A DNA stretch of 64,000 bases from Marinomonas ostreistagni (GTDB taxonomy: Bacteria; Pseudomonadota; Gammaproteobacteria; Pseudomonadales; Marinomonadaceae): contig NZ_JAEMUH010000005.1 of the NCBI RefSeq assembly GCF_016461785.1, forward strand, positions 1 to 64,000, given 5' to 3'. Each line of letters starts with the position of its first letter. The stretch's first letter is position 1. Under the pieces are notes generated by a model. It ran no database searches, was not told the DNA's origin, and was given only the letters and a program-made list of their open reading frames with translations. The translations under genes and the position numbers were made by a program. Below are positions 16,805-26,142 of the stretch, piece by piece.

Positions 16805-19800
16805 ATGGCTGCTGCTCAGAAAATCTTCAAAGTAAGGCGCCACTACAACAAGTGGGTCGCTGACCAAACCATGGAAGATTACGCGTTGCGCTACACGGCA
16901 AAGCAAGGTCATACCATGAGTATTGACCGCGTTGGTCATACTGCCTTGGGCGCTGCAGCATTTCTGGCGTTAGAAGGTTTAGCGGCGGTCATTACCCTAA
17001 CGTACGGCTTCACCAATGCTGTGACCGCTATCCTGACGGTGCTTGCGGTTTTCTTTATCACGGGTTTCCCTATTGCTTATTATTCAGCCAAGCATGGCTT
17101 GGATATTGATCTACTGACTCGTGGGGCTGGCTTTGGCTATCTTGGCTCGACGATTACTTCGCTGATTTATGCCACTTTCACCTTTATTTTCTTTGCTATC
17201 GAAGCGGCCATTTTAGCCTCTGCTTTAGAGGTATTGCTTGGGATTCCCTTACCCATTGGCTATGCCTTATCTGCGTTATTTGTGATTCCCATTGTGACCC
17301 ATGGTATTAGGGCGATCAGTCGTTTTCAAAATGGTACCCAATGGATTTGGCTAGTTTTACAAGTCGCAGCCATTGGCGTAGTAGTGACGCAGGAATATCA
17401 GAACTTCTCTGGCTGGACAGATTATGTGCCTGGGCACTTACCCCAAGATACAGGGTTTGATTGGCTGCTGTTTGGTGCGGCGGCCTCGGTATTGTTTGCA
17501 CTGATGGCGCAAATCGGCGAGCAGGTCGACTATTTACGTTTCTTTCCGAAGAAAACCAAAGCCAATCGTAAACGCTGGTGGTTTTGGCTGGTGTTGGCGG
17601 GGCCTGGGTGGGTGTTCATTGGTGCGATCAAAATGCTGCTGGGATCGTTTCTGGCTTACTTGGCCATTTCGGATGGCGCTACGGTTCTACAGGCAACCGA
17701 TCCGACTTATCTCTATCAGCGCATCTTTCTGTTCTTAACCACCTCGCCTACGACGGCGTTAATTTTAGCGGCGGTGTTCGTGTTCATTTGTCAGATGAAG
17801 ATTAATTTGACCAATGCCTATGCTGGCTCCATCGCGTGGTCGAATTTCTTTTCACGATTAACACATTCACACCCAGGACGTGTCGTCTGGTTAATCTTTA
17901 ATGTCACCATTGCGCTCTTGTTAATGGAGCTAGGTATTTACCAAGCGTTAGGCGCGATTTTAAGCGTATTTGCTATCAGTGCCGTGAGTTGGTTGTCGAG
18001 CTTGTCGGCGGACTTATTGATTAATAAGCCGCTAGGCCTGAGCCCTAACTATGTAGAATTTAAGCGTGCGCATTTGTACGACATTAACCCAGTAGGCACT
18101 GGGTCGATGTTGATCGCTACCATGCTTGGTTTGTTGTGCTATTTAGGTTTATTTGGTGAGGTAGCGAAAAGCCTGTCACATTTTATTGCTATCGCAGCAT
18201 GTTTCATTTGTGTTCCGCTGATTGCGATGATGACCAAAGGGAAGTATTACATTGCACGTCAAAGTCCTGAATTAATCCCGCTGATAGAAACAGCGAAGCA
18301 AGCCAATCCAATTTCTCACCCTCACGGACACTCTGTGGTCACGTTAAAGTGCGGTATCTGTGAAAATGAGTTTGAAAGCGAAGACATGAGTTTCTGCTCC
18401 GCTTACCAACAGCCGATTTGTTCCCTGTGCTGTTCTCTTGATGTGCGTTGTTTGGACAGTTGTAAGCCACAGGCCAGCATTTCTCAACAAAGTGACTACT
18501 TCCTTAAACTGTTTTTACCAAAACGACTGGTGCGTGCGATCAGCTCTCGCCTCGGGCGTTTTGCCTCCATGTTGGTGGTGATCAACATTATTAACGCGGC
18601 GTTGATGATGCTGATTTATCGGCAAATGGCACCGCAAACAGAGAGCGAAGCAGCGTTGCTAGAGCAAGCCATGTATGCGTTGTTCTTCACTTTACTGATT
18701 GTCTCTGGCGTGTTGTCGTGGTTGTTTTTGTTGGCCCATGAAAGCCGCGTTGTGGCGCAAAAAGAATCGAACCGTCAAACCCGTAAATTGACCCAAGAAG
18801 TGGAAGCTCACAAAGAAACGGATTTGGCATTACAGAGTGCGAAAGAACAAGCCGAGCAGGCAAATGAAGCCAAAAGCCGTTATCTAAGCGGAATTAGCCA
18901 TGAACTGCGCACCCCTCTACAGTCGATCATTGGCTATGCTCAATTACTCTCCGAAAAAGAGAATACTCCATCAGGGCATCAAAATGGCTTGGACATTATT
19001 CATCGTAGCGGCTTGTATTTAGCCGACCTAATTGAAGGGCTACTGGATATTTCTAAGATCGAAGCGGGGCGTTTTGACTTATATCGAAACACCGTGGATT
19101 TACCGAAGCTGATTGACCAACTAAACAGTATGTTTGCCATGCAGGCGCAGGGCAAAGGTATTGCTTTCCAGTCGAAAATCTTAGCGCCGCTGCCTAACCA
19201 AGTGGTCACAGATGAAAAGCGATTACGACAAATACTGATTAACTTACTGTCCAATGCGGTGAAATACACGCCGAAAGGCAGCGTGGTCTTTGAAGTGAAT
19301 TATCGTAATCAGGTGGCTGAGTTCGTGATTCGTGACACCGGACTTGGGATCAAGCAGGAGCATTTACAGCGTATCTTTGACCCGTTTGAGCGGGTGCGTG
19401 ATGTGGCGACGGCCAACCTACCGGGGACGGGCTTAGGTCTGACGATCGTTAAGCTGCTGACGGAAATCATGGGCGGTGACTTGCAAGCCAAATCGGTGGT
19501 CGGGGAAGGCAGTGAATTCAAAGTAAGCTTGATGCTGCCATGGGTGTCACAAGGGCAAGAACCCGCACAAGCGTCTAAAAAAATTGTCAGCTATCGTGGT
19601 TACCAAAGAACCATTATGGTAGTAGATGATGATCCAGTGGTACGAGGCTTGCTCGCCGATATTTTAACGCCTATTGGCTTTAACGTTGTTGAAGCGGCCG
19701 ATGCAAAGCTGTGTCTGGATGAGTTGGATTCTTGTTCGCCAGATTTGTTTGTACTAGACGTTTCGATGCCAGGTATGGACGGCTTAAGCCTTGCTAAAGT

Positions 19801-20269
19801 ACTGCGAGAGCAAGGTTATGCTGTGCCGATTGTCATGCTGTCAGCGGATGCGCAGGAGAACCAAAGACGGCCCGACGAGCAAAATGCGTTTAATCAATAT
19901 TTGGTCAAGCCCATTAAAAACACCGCTTTATTGGATGCGATTCAACAGTGGCTGAAGATCGAATGGGTGTATCAAGAAACCGTTTCAGCAGAAGACTCCG
20001 TCTCTCTGTCTGCTTTAGAGGATATGATTAAGCAAACTCCTAAACGTGCGGCGGCGGATGCGTTACCTGTCCCCATACCCGATCATGAAGTGATCAGGGA
20101 ACTAACGGCATTTGCGGAAATGGGGTATAAAAAGGGAGTACGTGGCGTTTTGGATCAGCTTCCTGACAAGGGGATTGTTGATCCGCAACATTTAGCACAG
20201 TTGGAAGCGCTCTATAAAAGCTTCCAATTTGATGGCATTGCAACTTACTTACAACAGCACTCGGTGTGA
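16805..20269 (+). CDS. NCS1-permease-type hybrid sensor histidine kinase
   Basis: The 1154-aa inner-membrane sensor combines a transporter fold with a phosphorelay. Residues about 1-480 resemble NCS1 purine/cytosine/allantoin permeases, with some 12 membrane segments (LTRGAGFGYLGS, then NLTNAYAGSIAWSNFFSRL). A cysteine cluster follows (C516, C519, C531, C539, C542, C543, C549, C553), reading as a metal-binding or redox module. Two more membrane segments (about 590-640) and a coiled region lead to the HisKA domain (ISHELRTPLQ, His699), an HATPase domain (LLSNAVKYTPKG, DTGLGI, GTGLGLTIV) and a receiver domain with phospho-acceptor Asp985 (FVLDVSMPGMDG). The design recalls CbrA, whose permease domain is of the SSS type. 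Position behind urease suggests sensing of a purine-derived or ureido compound (inference). The partner regulator follows. Confidence 0.93.
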   Translation: MAAAQKIFKVRRHYNKWVADQTMEDYALRYTAKQGHTMSIDRVGHTALGAAAFLALEGLAAVITLTYGFTNAVTAILTVLAVFFITGFPIAYYSAKHGLDIDLLTRGAGFGYLGSTITSLIYATFTFIFFAIEAAILASALEVLLGIPLPIGYALSALFVIPIVTHGIRAISRFQNGTQWIWLVLQVAAIGVVVTQEYQNFSGWTDYVPGHLPQDTGFDWLLFGAAASVLFALMAQIGEQVDYLRFFPKKTKANRKRWWFWLVLAGPGWVFIGAIKMLLGSFLAYLAISDGATVLQATDPTYLYQRIFLFLTTSPTTALILAAVFVFICQMKINLTNAYAGSIAWSNFFSRLTHSHPGRVVWLIFNVTIALLLMELGIYQALGAILSVFAISAVSWLSSLSADLLINKPLGLSPNYVEFKRAHLYDINPVGTGSMLIATMLGLLCYLGLFGEVAKSLSHFIAIAACFICVPLIAMMTKGKYYIARQSPELIPLIETAKQANPISHPHGHSVVTLKCGICENEFESEDMSFCSAYQQPICSLCCSLDVRCLDSCKPQASISQQSDYFLKLFLPKRLVRAISSRLGRFASMLVVINIINAALMMLIYRQMAPQTESEAALLEQAMYALFFTLLIVSGVLSWLFLLAHESRVVAQKESNRQTRKLTQEVEAHKETDLALQSAKEQAEQANEAKSRYLSGISHELRTPLQSIIGYAQLLSEKENTPSGHQNGLDIIHRSGLYLADLIEGLLDISKIEAGRFDLYRNTVDLPKLIDQLNSMFAMQAQGKGIAFQSKILAPLPNQVVTDEKRLRQILINLLSNAVKYTPKGSVVFEVNYRNQVAEFVIRDTGLGIKQEHLQRIFDPFERVRDVATANLPGTGLGLTIVKLLTEIMGGDLQAKSVVGEGSEFKVSLMLPWVSQGQEPAQASKKIVSYRGYQRTIMVVDDDPVVRGLLADILTPIGFNVVEAADAKLCLDELDSCSPDLFVLDVSMPGMDGLSLAKVLREQGYAVPIVMLSADAQENQRRPDEQNAFNQYLVKPIKNTALLDAIQQWLKIEWVYQETVSAEDSVSLSALEDMIKQTPKRAAADALPVPIPDHEVIRELTAFAEMGYKKGVRGVLDQLPDKGIVDPQHLAQLEALYKSFQFDGIATYLQQHSV

Positions 20270-20311
20270 AGCACTCGGTGTGAAGCACTCGGTGTGAAGC
20301 ACTCGGTGTGA
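20257..20311 (+). repeat. 14-bp tandem repeat across the kinase stop codon
   Basis: The unit GCACTCGGTGTGAA occurs at 20257-20270, 20271-20284 and 20285-20298, with a fourth copy lacking the last base at 20299-20311. The kinase stop (TGA, 20267-20269) lies in the first unit, so unit number alters only the spacing to the response regulator. The array also runs up to the GTG start of that gene. Confidence 0.9.
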
Positions 20312-20312
20312 T

Positions 20313-21242
20313 GTGGAACATTTGAAAATGAAGGCGAATCCTAAGAATGAAATTGTGTTGGTAGTAGACGACTCTCCTGATGCGCTGAGTCTGATTCACG
20401 ACACTTTGGAGCAAGCCAACATGGATGTGTTAGTGGCATTAGAAGGCCGACAAGCATTAACCATTGCTAAACGTATTCGGCCTGACATTATTTTGCTGGA
20501 TGCCATCATGCCGCATATGGACGGCTTCGAGACATGCCATGCGCTCAAAGCGGATCCGAATCTATCGAGTATTCCAGTCATTTTTATGACGGGTTTGTCC
20601 GATACCAATGATATCGTTCGTGGTCTTGAAGCGGGTGGGGTGGATTATTTGACCAAACCGATTCAGCCGAATGAGTTAATCGCGCGCATGCGAGTGCATT
20701 TAAACAATGCCCGTTTGAGTAATAACGCTCAGTCAGCTCTTGATAGCATGGGGCAATTTTTGATGACGTTTGATGGGCAAGGCGACATTGCTTGGGCCAC
20801 GCCACAAGCGCATGCCCTATTGGCCAAGGCTCGCTTAACGTCCGCTTGGCAGGTTGAGCATCTAGCGCCTCAGGTACGGAGCTGGTTAACTCATCGACCT
20901 GAAGAAGGGAATCGTTTGCCACTTAAAGAGCTCGATTATCCACTTACCTTGAAGTTTATGGGATACACCGAACAGTCGGAAGCACTGGTAAAACTGGAGG
21001 ACGGAGACCGTCCGCTTGGGCCAGAGTTACTCAAAGTTGAGCTGGGTTTGACCGAACGTGAATCCCACGTTTTACACTGGATTGCGAACGGCAAGACCAA
21101 TCGCGAGATTGCAGAAATCTTAGAAATGAGCCCCCGTACCGTTAACAAGCATTTGGAACAAATCTTTCCCAAACTTGGCGTTGAAAACCGTACGGCGGCG
21201 GCGGGTGTGGCATTACGTATCATGACGCGCGAGAGCGCTTAA
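20313..21242 (+). CDS. LuxR-family response regulator, partner of the NCS1-kinase
   Basis: The 309-aa protein has an N-terminal receiver domain (VLVVDDSPDALSL, phospho-acceptor Asp63 in ILLDAIMPHMDG, the Lys in DYLTKPI), a linker of about 110 residues and a C-terminal LuxR/NarL helix-turn-helix (LTERESHVLHWIANGKTNREIAEIL). It is the expected output of the hybrid kinase upstream, from which it is separated only by the tandem repeat. The start is uncertain: GTG at 20313 has a weak ribosome site, and an ATG at 20328 five codons on is also possible. Likely targets are the urea genes, but no binding site is known (inference). Confidence 0.92.
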   Translation: MEHLKMKANPKNEIVLVVDDSPDALSLIHDTLEQANMDVLVALEGRQALTIAKRIRPDIILLDAIMPHMDGFETCHALKADPNLSSIPVIFMTGLSDTNDIVRGLEAGGVDYLTKPIQPNELIARMRVHLNNARLSNNAQSALDSMGQFLMTFDGQGDIAWATPQAHALLAKARLTSAWQVEHLAPQVRSWLTHRPEEGNRLPLKELDYPLTLKFMGYTEQSEALVKLEDGDRPLGPELLKVELGLTERESHVLHWIANGKTNREIAEILEMSPRTVNKHLEQIFPKLGVENRTAAAGVALRIMTRESA

Positions 21243-21243
21243 A

Positions 21244-21996
21244 CTACCCCAGTACTCTCTCAACATAAGGCTTAACGTCGGCGACGGTGGTGCAATGATT
21301 CGGGATTGAAATACTGCAGTAGCCATCGCCTTTGAAGGCACGATCCACTTCGAGTAAGACGCCTGTTTCTTGGCCGTTGTCGACGAAGGTGACTTCGATT
21401 TCACGCACGCCAAACAATGAAAAACTGTCTGGTTTGAATTCGTACTCTTGATAACAAGGTAGGTGCGAGGTGAAGCCTGGTGCCGATACTTTGCCCGCTT
21501 CAATGTCCGATTTGAACAAGCGGTAGCCACTTTGGCTAATGAAGTCTAAGACCGCCCGCTGTGTTGCCGACGGCAGAATCGTTAGAGGGTCTTTGTCAGA
21601 ACCATCGATACCGTTTTTAATGTCGATGCCTGTTTGCAGCCACATTTTTGCAATCGTCACCCCCGCTAATTCGCTGGCAGGTATTTCTGGATGCAGCATC
21701 AGTGAGAAGGATTTCGTTAAGGTTTCTCCCGCCTCTACGGTCAGCGCCAACGGCTGCCACCATTCTTGTAGCACGACGCTGCGTTGCACCTCACGCTCAT
21801 GTTCTTTGGTCTCAACGGTGGCTTTTGCTTTGGTCATCACGGCAAAAGACAGTCCTTGGATTTCCTGGGCGACATCACCGCCTTTAATGACGACTTCTAC
21901 CTCAAACGGTGCGCCAGCTTGCAGGCTGTCACTTTTCAAAATGGCATCCACATTGGCTTTGCCAATGCCAACACTTGCGAGTAATTTTTTAAACAT
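21244..21996 (-). CDS. Spo0M-like arrestin-fold protein
   Basis: The 250-aa soluble protein matches the sporulation-control Spo0M family, which also occurs in non-sporulating bacteria. The start MFKKLLASVGIGKANVDAIL is typical, followed by beta-rich segments of an arrestin-like fold (FEVEVVIKGGDVAQEIQGL, then TKSFSLMLHPEIPASELAGVTI). No signal peptide or catalytic motif is seen. Its role outside Bacillus is unknown and may involve envelope or cytoskeletal scaffolding. It converges on the response regulator with a one-base gap, so the two ends nearly overlap. Confidence 0.85.
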   Translation of the reverse strand: MFKKLLASVGIGKANVDAILKSDSLQAGAPFEVEVVIKGGDVAQEIQGLSFAVMTKAKATVETKEHEREVQRSVVLQEWWQPLALTVEAGETLTKSFSLMLHPEIPASELAGVTIAKMWLQTGIDIKNGIDGSDKDPLTILPSATQRAVLDFISQSGYRLFKSDIEAGKVSAPGFTSHLPCYQEYEFKPDSFSLFGVREIEVTFVDNGQETGVLLEVDRAFKGDGYCSISIPNHCTTVADVKPYVERVLG

Positions 21997-22025
21997 AGGA
22001 TGTCTCTAGTTATTTTTGGGAACGA

Positions 22026-22922
22026 TTAAGGGACAGGATGACCTTGTGATGCCACCCAAATGGCGAACCACTCATGGTCGCTTAATGTCATCGTCAGGGC
22101 TTGCTGTGCCGCTAATACACGCTCAATTTTGCCCGAACCAAGGACGGGTGCAATGCCAGCAGGGTGGCGCATCAGCCAAGCAAGGGCGACTTGGTCAAAG
22201 CTGGCTTGATGAGCCTCTGCTACGTCAGACATGGCTTGGTAAAGGGTTGGGTTAATGCCTTCTAGCTTAAATAAGTCACCGCCAGCAAAGGGCGACCAAG
22301 CCATAGGGGTCACAGCATGTTGCTGAGCGTGCTCTAGGGTACCGTCTTTAAAGTGTTTTAGTTCCAAAGGTGACAGCTCCACTTGGTTGACGAGCAGAGG
22401 CATATCGATGCGAGATTGCAGCAAATCAAACTGCTGTGCAGAAAAATTCGACACGCCAAAGTGCTTCACTTTTCCGACGGTATAAAGATGCTCAAATGCT
22501 TCGCTCACATGATCTGGGTCCATCAATGGCGAAGGGCGGTGAATCAAGAGCATATCCAGGGAATCGACGTTTAAGTTCTTAAGAGATTGATCAACGCTTT
22601 GAATAATGTGTCCGGTACTTTGATCGTATCGGTGGCTGCTGATCTCTGGACGCTGCTGGCTTGGAAGTAAGATGCCACACTTACTGATGATTTGCAGTTT
22701 GTCGCGCAATGAAGGTTTTAATGCTAGGGCGCGGCCAAATAAAGTTTCGCACTGATAATCACCATAAATATCTGCGTGGTCGACGGTGGTGATCCCGGCT
22801 TCAAGGCTTTGCTCAATAAAGCTAAGCAATTCTTGATCTGACATGCCCCATTCGGCCAAACGCCAGTAGCCTTGAGCAATGCGAGAGCCGGTAAAACCTA
22901 GTGGGTGATAGGTGTGCGTCAT
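22026..22922 (-). CDS. Aldo/keto reductase (YdhF type)
   Basis: The 298-aa NADPH-dependent oxidoreductase has a TIM-barrel. It shows the catalytic Asp and Tyr in TTVDHADIYGDYQCE, the Lys in IISKCGI, the His in LLIHRPSPL, and the cofactor region near APVLGSGKIERV. The family reduces aldehydes and ketones, and the physiological substrate is not evident. It lies 29 bp upstream of the Spo0M-like gene on the same strand, so co-transcription is possible. Confidence 0.9.
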   Translation of the reverse strand: MTHTYHPLGFTGSRIAQGYWRLAEWGMSDQELLSFIEQSLEAGITTVDHADIYGDYQCETLFGRALALKPSLRDKLQIISKCGILLPSQQRPEISSHRYDQSTGHIIQSVDQSLKNLNVDSLDMLLIHRPSPLMDPDHVSEAFEHLYTVGKVKHFGVSNFSAQQFDLLQSRIDMPLLVNQVELSPLELKHFKDGTLEHAQQHAVTPMAWSPFAGGDLFKLEGINPTLYQAMSDVAEAHQASFDQVALAWLMRHPAGIAPVLGSGKIERVLAAQQALTMTLSDHEWFAIWVASQGHPVP

Positions 22923-23087
22923 AGGATAATCCTTAGGTGATCACAAAATTCATGTGTGGTAACTGTAGCAACTCACTATTGGACTGCCTAGCGACGAAAG
23001 GTTCCCAGATAAGGATTCCCTTGCTGTCATATGACTTCAGCATGAGACGTGCTAGCCTAGTGAGTAGATTTCATGGAGGGTTTGGCT

Positions 23088-24134
23088 ATGCGTATCGAGG
23101 AATTGTTTGGAATTGAACTGCCGATTATTCAAGCGCCCATGGCGGGCGTTCAAGACCACCGCTTAGCTGTTGCGGTGTCCAATGCCGGAGGGCTCGGGTC
23201 TTTACCTTGTGCCATGCTGAGTGAAGAGCGCTTGGCGCAGGAGCTGGAAAGCCTAAGCCAACAGACGGATCGTCCATACAATGTAAACTTCTTCTGTCAC
23301 ACACCGCCTGCACCCGACAGTGGCGTCGAAGGGCGCTGGCGTGCCGCGTTGTTACCTTACTATGAAGAGCTTGGACTTGAGCTTACCTCCATTACCTCTG
23401 GTCCAAGACGTACACCGTTTAACCAGCAAGCCTTGGCGGTTTTAGAAACCTTTAAGCCCCCTGTGGTGAGCTTTCACTTCGGGTTGCCAGATCCAGAATT
23501 GCTGGCTCCTATCCGCGCATGGGGTGGGAAAATCATTGCCAGTGCGACAACGGTGCAAGAGGCCATATGGCTAGAGCAGCATGGGGTAGATGCGATCATT
23601 GCTCAAGGCCTAGAAGCGGGTGGCCATCGCGGTTTTTTCTTAGACAAAAGCATTGCCACGCAAGTGGGCATCTTTGCGCTGTTACCGCAAATCATTCAAG
23701 TAGTGTCCGTGCCAGTCATCGCAGCAGGCGGTATTGCGGATGCACAAGGCGTGGCGGCTATGATGGCTCTAGGGGCCGCTGGTGTACAGGTGGGTACGGC
23801 TTATTTGCTATGCGATGAAACGCAAACCAGTGAGGTACATCGCGCTGCCCTTCAGTCTGAAGCCGCTAACACGACTGCATTGACGAATTTATTCAGTGGC
23901 GGTGCGGCCCGTGGCATCGTTAATCGTGTGATGCGAGAGCTTGGTCCGATGAGTGCGGAAGCACCGCCGTTTCCATTGGCGACACCTGCGATAGCGCCTT
24001 TGCGAGCGGCGGCCGAAGCGCAGCAGTCAGGCGACTTTTCACCGCTTTGGGCTGGGCAGAATGTGACGGGGTGTCGTGCCGTCTCAGCTCAGGTCATCAC
24101 ACAAGCCTTGGCGAATATTGAAGAAATGCGTTAG
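23088..24134 (+). CDS. Nitronate monooxygenase (NPD family)
   Basis: The 348-aa FMN enzyme oxidises nitronates such as propionate-3-nitronate, releasing nitrite or nitrate. The start at 23088 (MRIEELFGIELP) follows GGAGGG at ideal spacing. The in-frame ATG at 23073 lies inside that site. Family features are PIIQAPMAGVQDHRLAVAVSNAGGLGSLP, the FMN-binding GLEAGGHRG, VIAAGGIADAQGVAAMMALGA and VQVGTAYLLC. Some relatives are enoyl reductases or related flavoproteins, so the exact substrate is not settled. It is separate from its divergent neighbour. Confidence 0.88.
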   Translation: MRIEELFGIELPIIQAPMAGVQDHRLAVAVSNAGGLGSLPCAMLSEERLAQELESLSQQTDRPYNVNFFCHTPPAPDSGVEGRWRAALLPYYEELGLELTSITSGPRRTPFNQQALAVLETFKPPVVSFHFGLPDPELLAPIRAWGGKIIASATTVQEAIWLEQHGVDAIIAQGLEAGGHRGFFLDKSIATQVGIFALLPQIIQVVSVPVIAAGGIADAQGVAAMMALGAAGVQVGTAYLLCDETQTSEVHRAALQSEAANTTALTNLFSGGAARGIVNRVMRELGPMSAEAPPFPLATPAIAPLRAAAEAQQSGDFSPLWAGQNVTGCRAVSAQVITQALANIEEMR

Positions 24135-24177
24135 GGTAGCGCATTCTCTTTGAATCCCTGTTTGGAAGCTTATCCCT

Positions 24178-24774
24178 ATGTCCGATGCAACGCCTCTTTC
24201 TCATTTAGAACAGCAGTTAAACTTCCTACGAGAAATCGATCAGCTTAAAAGCGTCGTGCGCAAATCCCCTCTGATTGATCAGTCTCGTAAAGAAAACTCG
24301 GCGGAGCATTCTTGGCATTTGGCAATGTATGCGCTCATTCTGCAAGACAGTGCGAATACGACGGTGAACATCGGTCGTGTGATCAAGATGCTGCTATTGC
24401 ATGACGTAGTGGAAATTGATGCGGGCGATCACCCAATTCATGAAACGGGTGATACTTCCGCGCAAGAAGCCGCAGAGCTGCAGGCGGCTGAGCGTATCTT
24501 TGGTTTATTGCCTAAGGCGCAAGGGGAAGAGCTGAAAGCGCTGTGGCTTGAGTTTGAGGCTGCTGAAACGGATGACGCGCAATTCGCTAAATCCCTCGAC
24601 CGCCTTCAGCCTCTGATTCATAACGTCGCCACGCAAGGTGGCACTTGGGTCGAAGGGCAAGTAACCGAGCCGCAAGTGCAGACACGTTATGGCCAAGTCA
24701 TCGTAAAAGGCTCTAAAGCGCTGTGGCAGCATGCTAAGCAATTGGTCGCGCAGCACTTCAAATCCCAACAATAA
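24178..24774 (+). CDS. HD-domain phosphohydrolase (YfbR/HDDC2-like)
   Basis: The 198-aa protein belongs to the HD superfamily of metal-dependent phosphohydrolases. The metal-binding His and Asp are visible in ENSAEHSWHLAMYALIL and LLLHDVVEIDAGDHP, the pattern of 5'-deoxynucleotidase YfbR and eukaryotic HDDC2. It probably removes phosphate from nucleoside monophosphates. It follows the nitronate monooxygenase gene by 43 bp and may share its transcript. The 24806-24836 region after it has a weak AGGATT/AATCCT inverted repeat. Confidence 0.86.
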   Translation: MSDATPLSHLEQQLNFLREIDQLKSVVRKSPLIDQSRKENSAEHSWHLAMYALILQDSANTTVNIGRVIKMLLLHDVVEIDAGDHPIHETGDTSAQEAAELQAAERIFGLLPKAQGEELKALWLEFEAAETDDAQFAKSLDRLQPLIHNVATQGGTWVEGQVTEPQVQTRYGQVIVKGSKALWQHAKQLVAQHFKSQQ

Positions 24775-24906
24775 TGCAGCAATCGTGACTTCTTAAGGGG
24801 CTTGGAGGATTAGGCAAAAATGCTGGAGAATCCTTCAAATGTCCCTAAGGCGCTGATGCTCTAATGATCTTGTGTTAACCATTTCACAACGATATTGGAG
24901 GTCACG

Positions 24907-26073
24907 ATGTCTAACCAAGCAAACGCTCAAGACACAAACGCTCATAAAGCACGTTCCCGTAAGGCACGACTCAGTCCTGCGGCTTTGCTAGCACTCGCGG
25001 GGCTATCAGGGGAGGCCATCGCAAAGGAGCAGGAAATATATCCTGCCGGCAGTCAGCCAGCTTTTTCTGGGCCTGAGGCATTATTCGATGGTCAAGTCGA
25101 TGTACAAGTGGTGTTTCCTGAGCGCGAAGGTGTGCCCTATTCTGGCGCTTATGTCACCTTTCAAGCTGGGGCGAGAACTGCTTGGCATGATCACCCTGCG
25201 GGACAGCATATGATCGTCACCCAAGGCACCGCTTTAACCGGAACCCGTGATGGGCAGGTGATCCAATTTCATGAAGGCGAGGCGGTTTGGTGTCCTGATG
25301 GTGTGGATCATTGGCATGGGGCAACCCCTGATGCTGCGATGACGCATTTTGTCGTGACAGCGAGCCAAGACGGACAAAATGTTAACTGGAAAGATAAGGT
25401 CAGTGATGAGGTGTATCAGGCCGCGGTGGCATCTTTGCAGGATGAACATACACACTTCACAGCTTTGGATGAACGACAGCAACACCTGGCTTACACCATT
25501 GCCTTAGCAACATTAGGTCAATCTCATGCGTTAATGGATACGTTGGATGCGGCTCTTGCAAACGGTGTCCCAGTTAGTGATTTGAGAGAAGCCCTGATTC
25601 ACTTGTATCCCTACGCAGGTTTTCCCCGTTCTCTGAATGCTTTGAATACTCTGATGCAAGTGGTCGAGGCTCGTCATGCTGCAGGATATGATACGGCGGA
25701 AGGCCAACCAGCGACACTTTTATCAGATAAGGATGACGCACAAGCATTAGGGCAAGCTGTACAAACGGCCCTAGTCGGTGCGCCAGTGGGCGGTCCATTG
25801 TTTGATTTTGCTCCGGCAGCCAATGTGTTCCTGCAAAAGCACCTGTTTGGTGATGTCTTTGCCCGTGGCGTGTTATCCCATCAGGATCGGGAACTGCTGA
25901 CTTTAGCCATTTTAGCGGTGATGCCAAATACCGATGGTCAGCTGAATGCACATATAAATATGGCACGAAACGCAGGGGTTTCAGACGATCAAATGACAGA
26001 GCTTGGTCAGCTATTAACTCAGCGTATTACTGCACAAGCAGGCGCTCGCCTTGTACAACGTTTGAACCAATAG
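24907..26073 (+). CDS. Cupin-carboxymuconolactone decarboxylase fusion protein
   Basis: The 388-aa protein joins a cupin barrel (residues about 50-160, with the metal His set in TAWHDHPAGQH, a Glu in FHEGEAVW and DGVDHWHG) to two carboxymuconolactone decarboxylase/AhpD-like segments (about 165-270 and 290-385). The N-terminal 40 residues are basic then hydrophobic and may be a weak signal. I placed the start at the ATG at 24907 behind GGAGGT. Cupin and CMD domains often occur together in quinone or peroxide-related enzymes, but I cannot name the reaction. Confidence 0.85.
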   Translation: MSNQANAQDTNAHKARSRKARLSPAALLALAGLSGEAIAKEQEIYPAGSQPAFSGPEALFDGQVDVQVVFPEREGVPYSGAYVTFQAGARTAWHDHPAGQHMIVTQGTALTGTRDGQVIQFHEGEAVWCPDGVDHWHGATPDAAMTHFVVTASQDGQNVNWKDKVSDEVYQAAVASLQDEHTHFTALDERQQHLAYTIALATLGQSHALMDTLDAALANGVPVSDLREALIHLYPYAGFPRSLNALNTLMQVVEARHAAGYDTAEGQPATLLSDKDDAQALGQAVQTALVGAPVGGPLFDFAPAANVFLQKHLFGDVFARGVLSHQDRELLTLAILAVMPNTDGQLNAHINMARNAGVSDDQMTELGQLLTQRITAQAGARLVQRLNQ

Positions 26074-26142
26074 ACTATCTGCCGTGACTATGCAGCGCCT
26101 CTAGGTAATGGTTGGGCTTTGATGCCCGATCATTGGAGACGC

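Noticed and set aside
20257-20311. Considered a CRISPR-like array
   Set aside because: The units are only 14 bp with no spacers. It is a simple tandem repeat.
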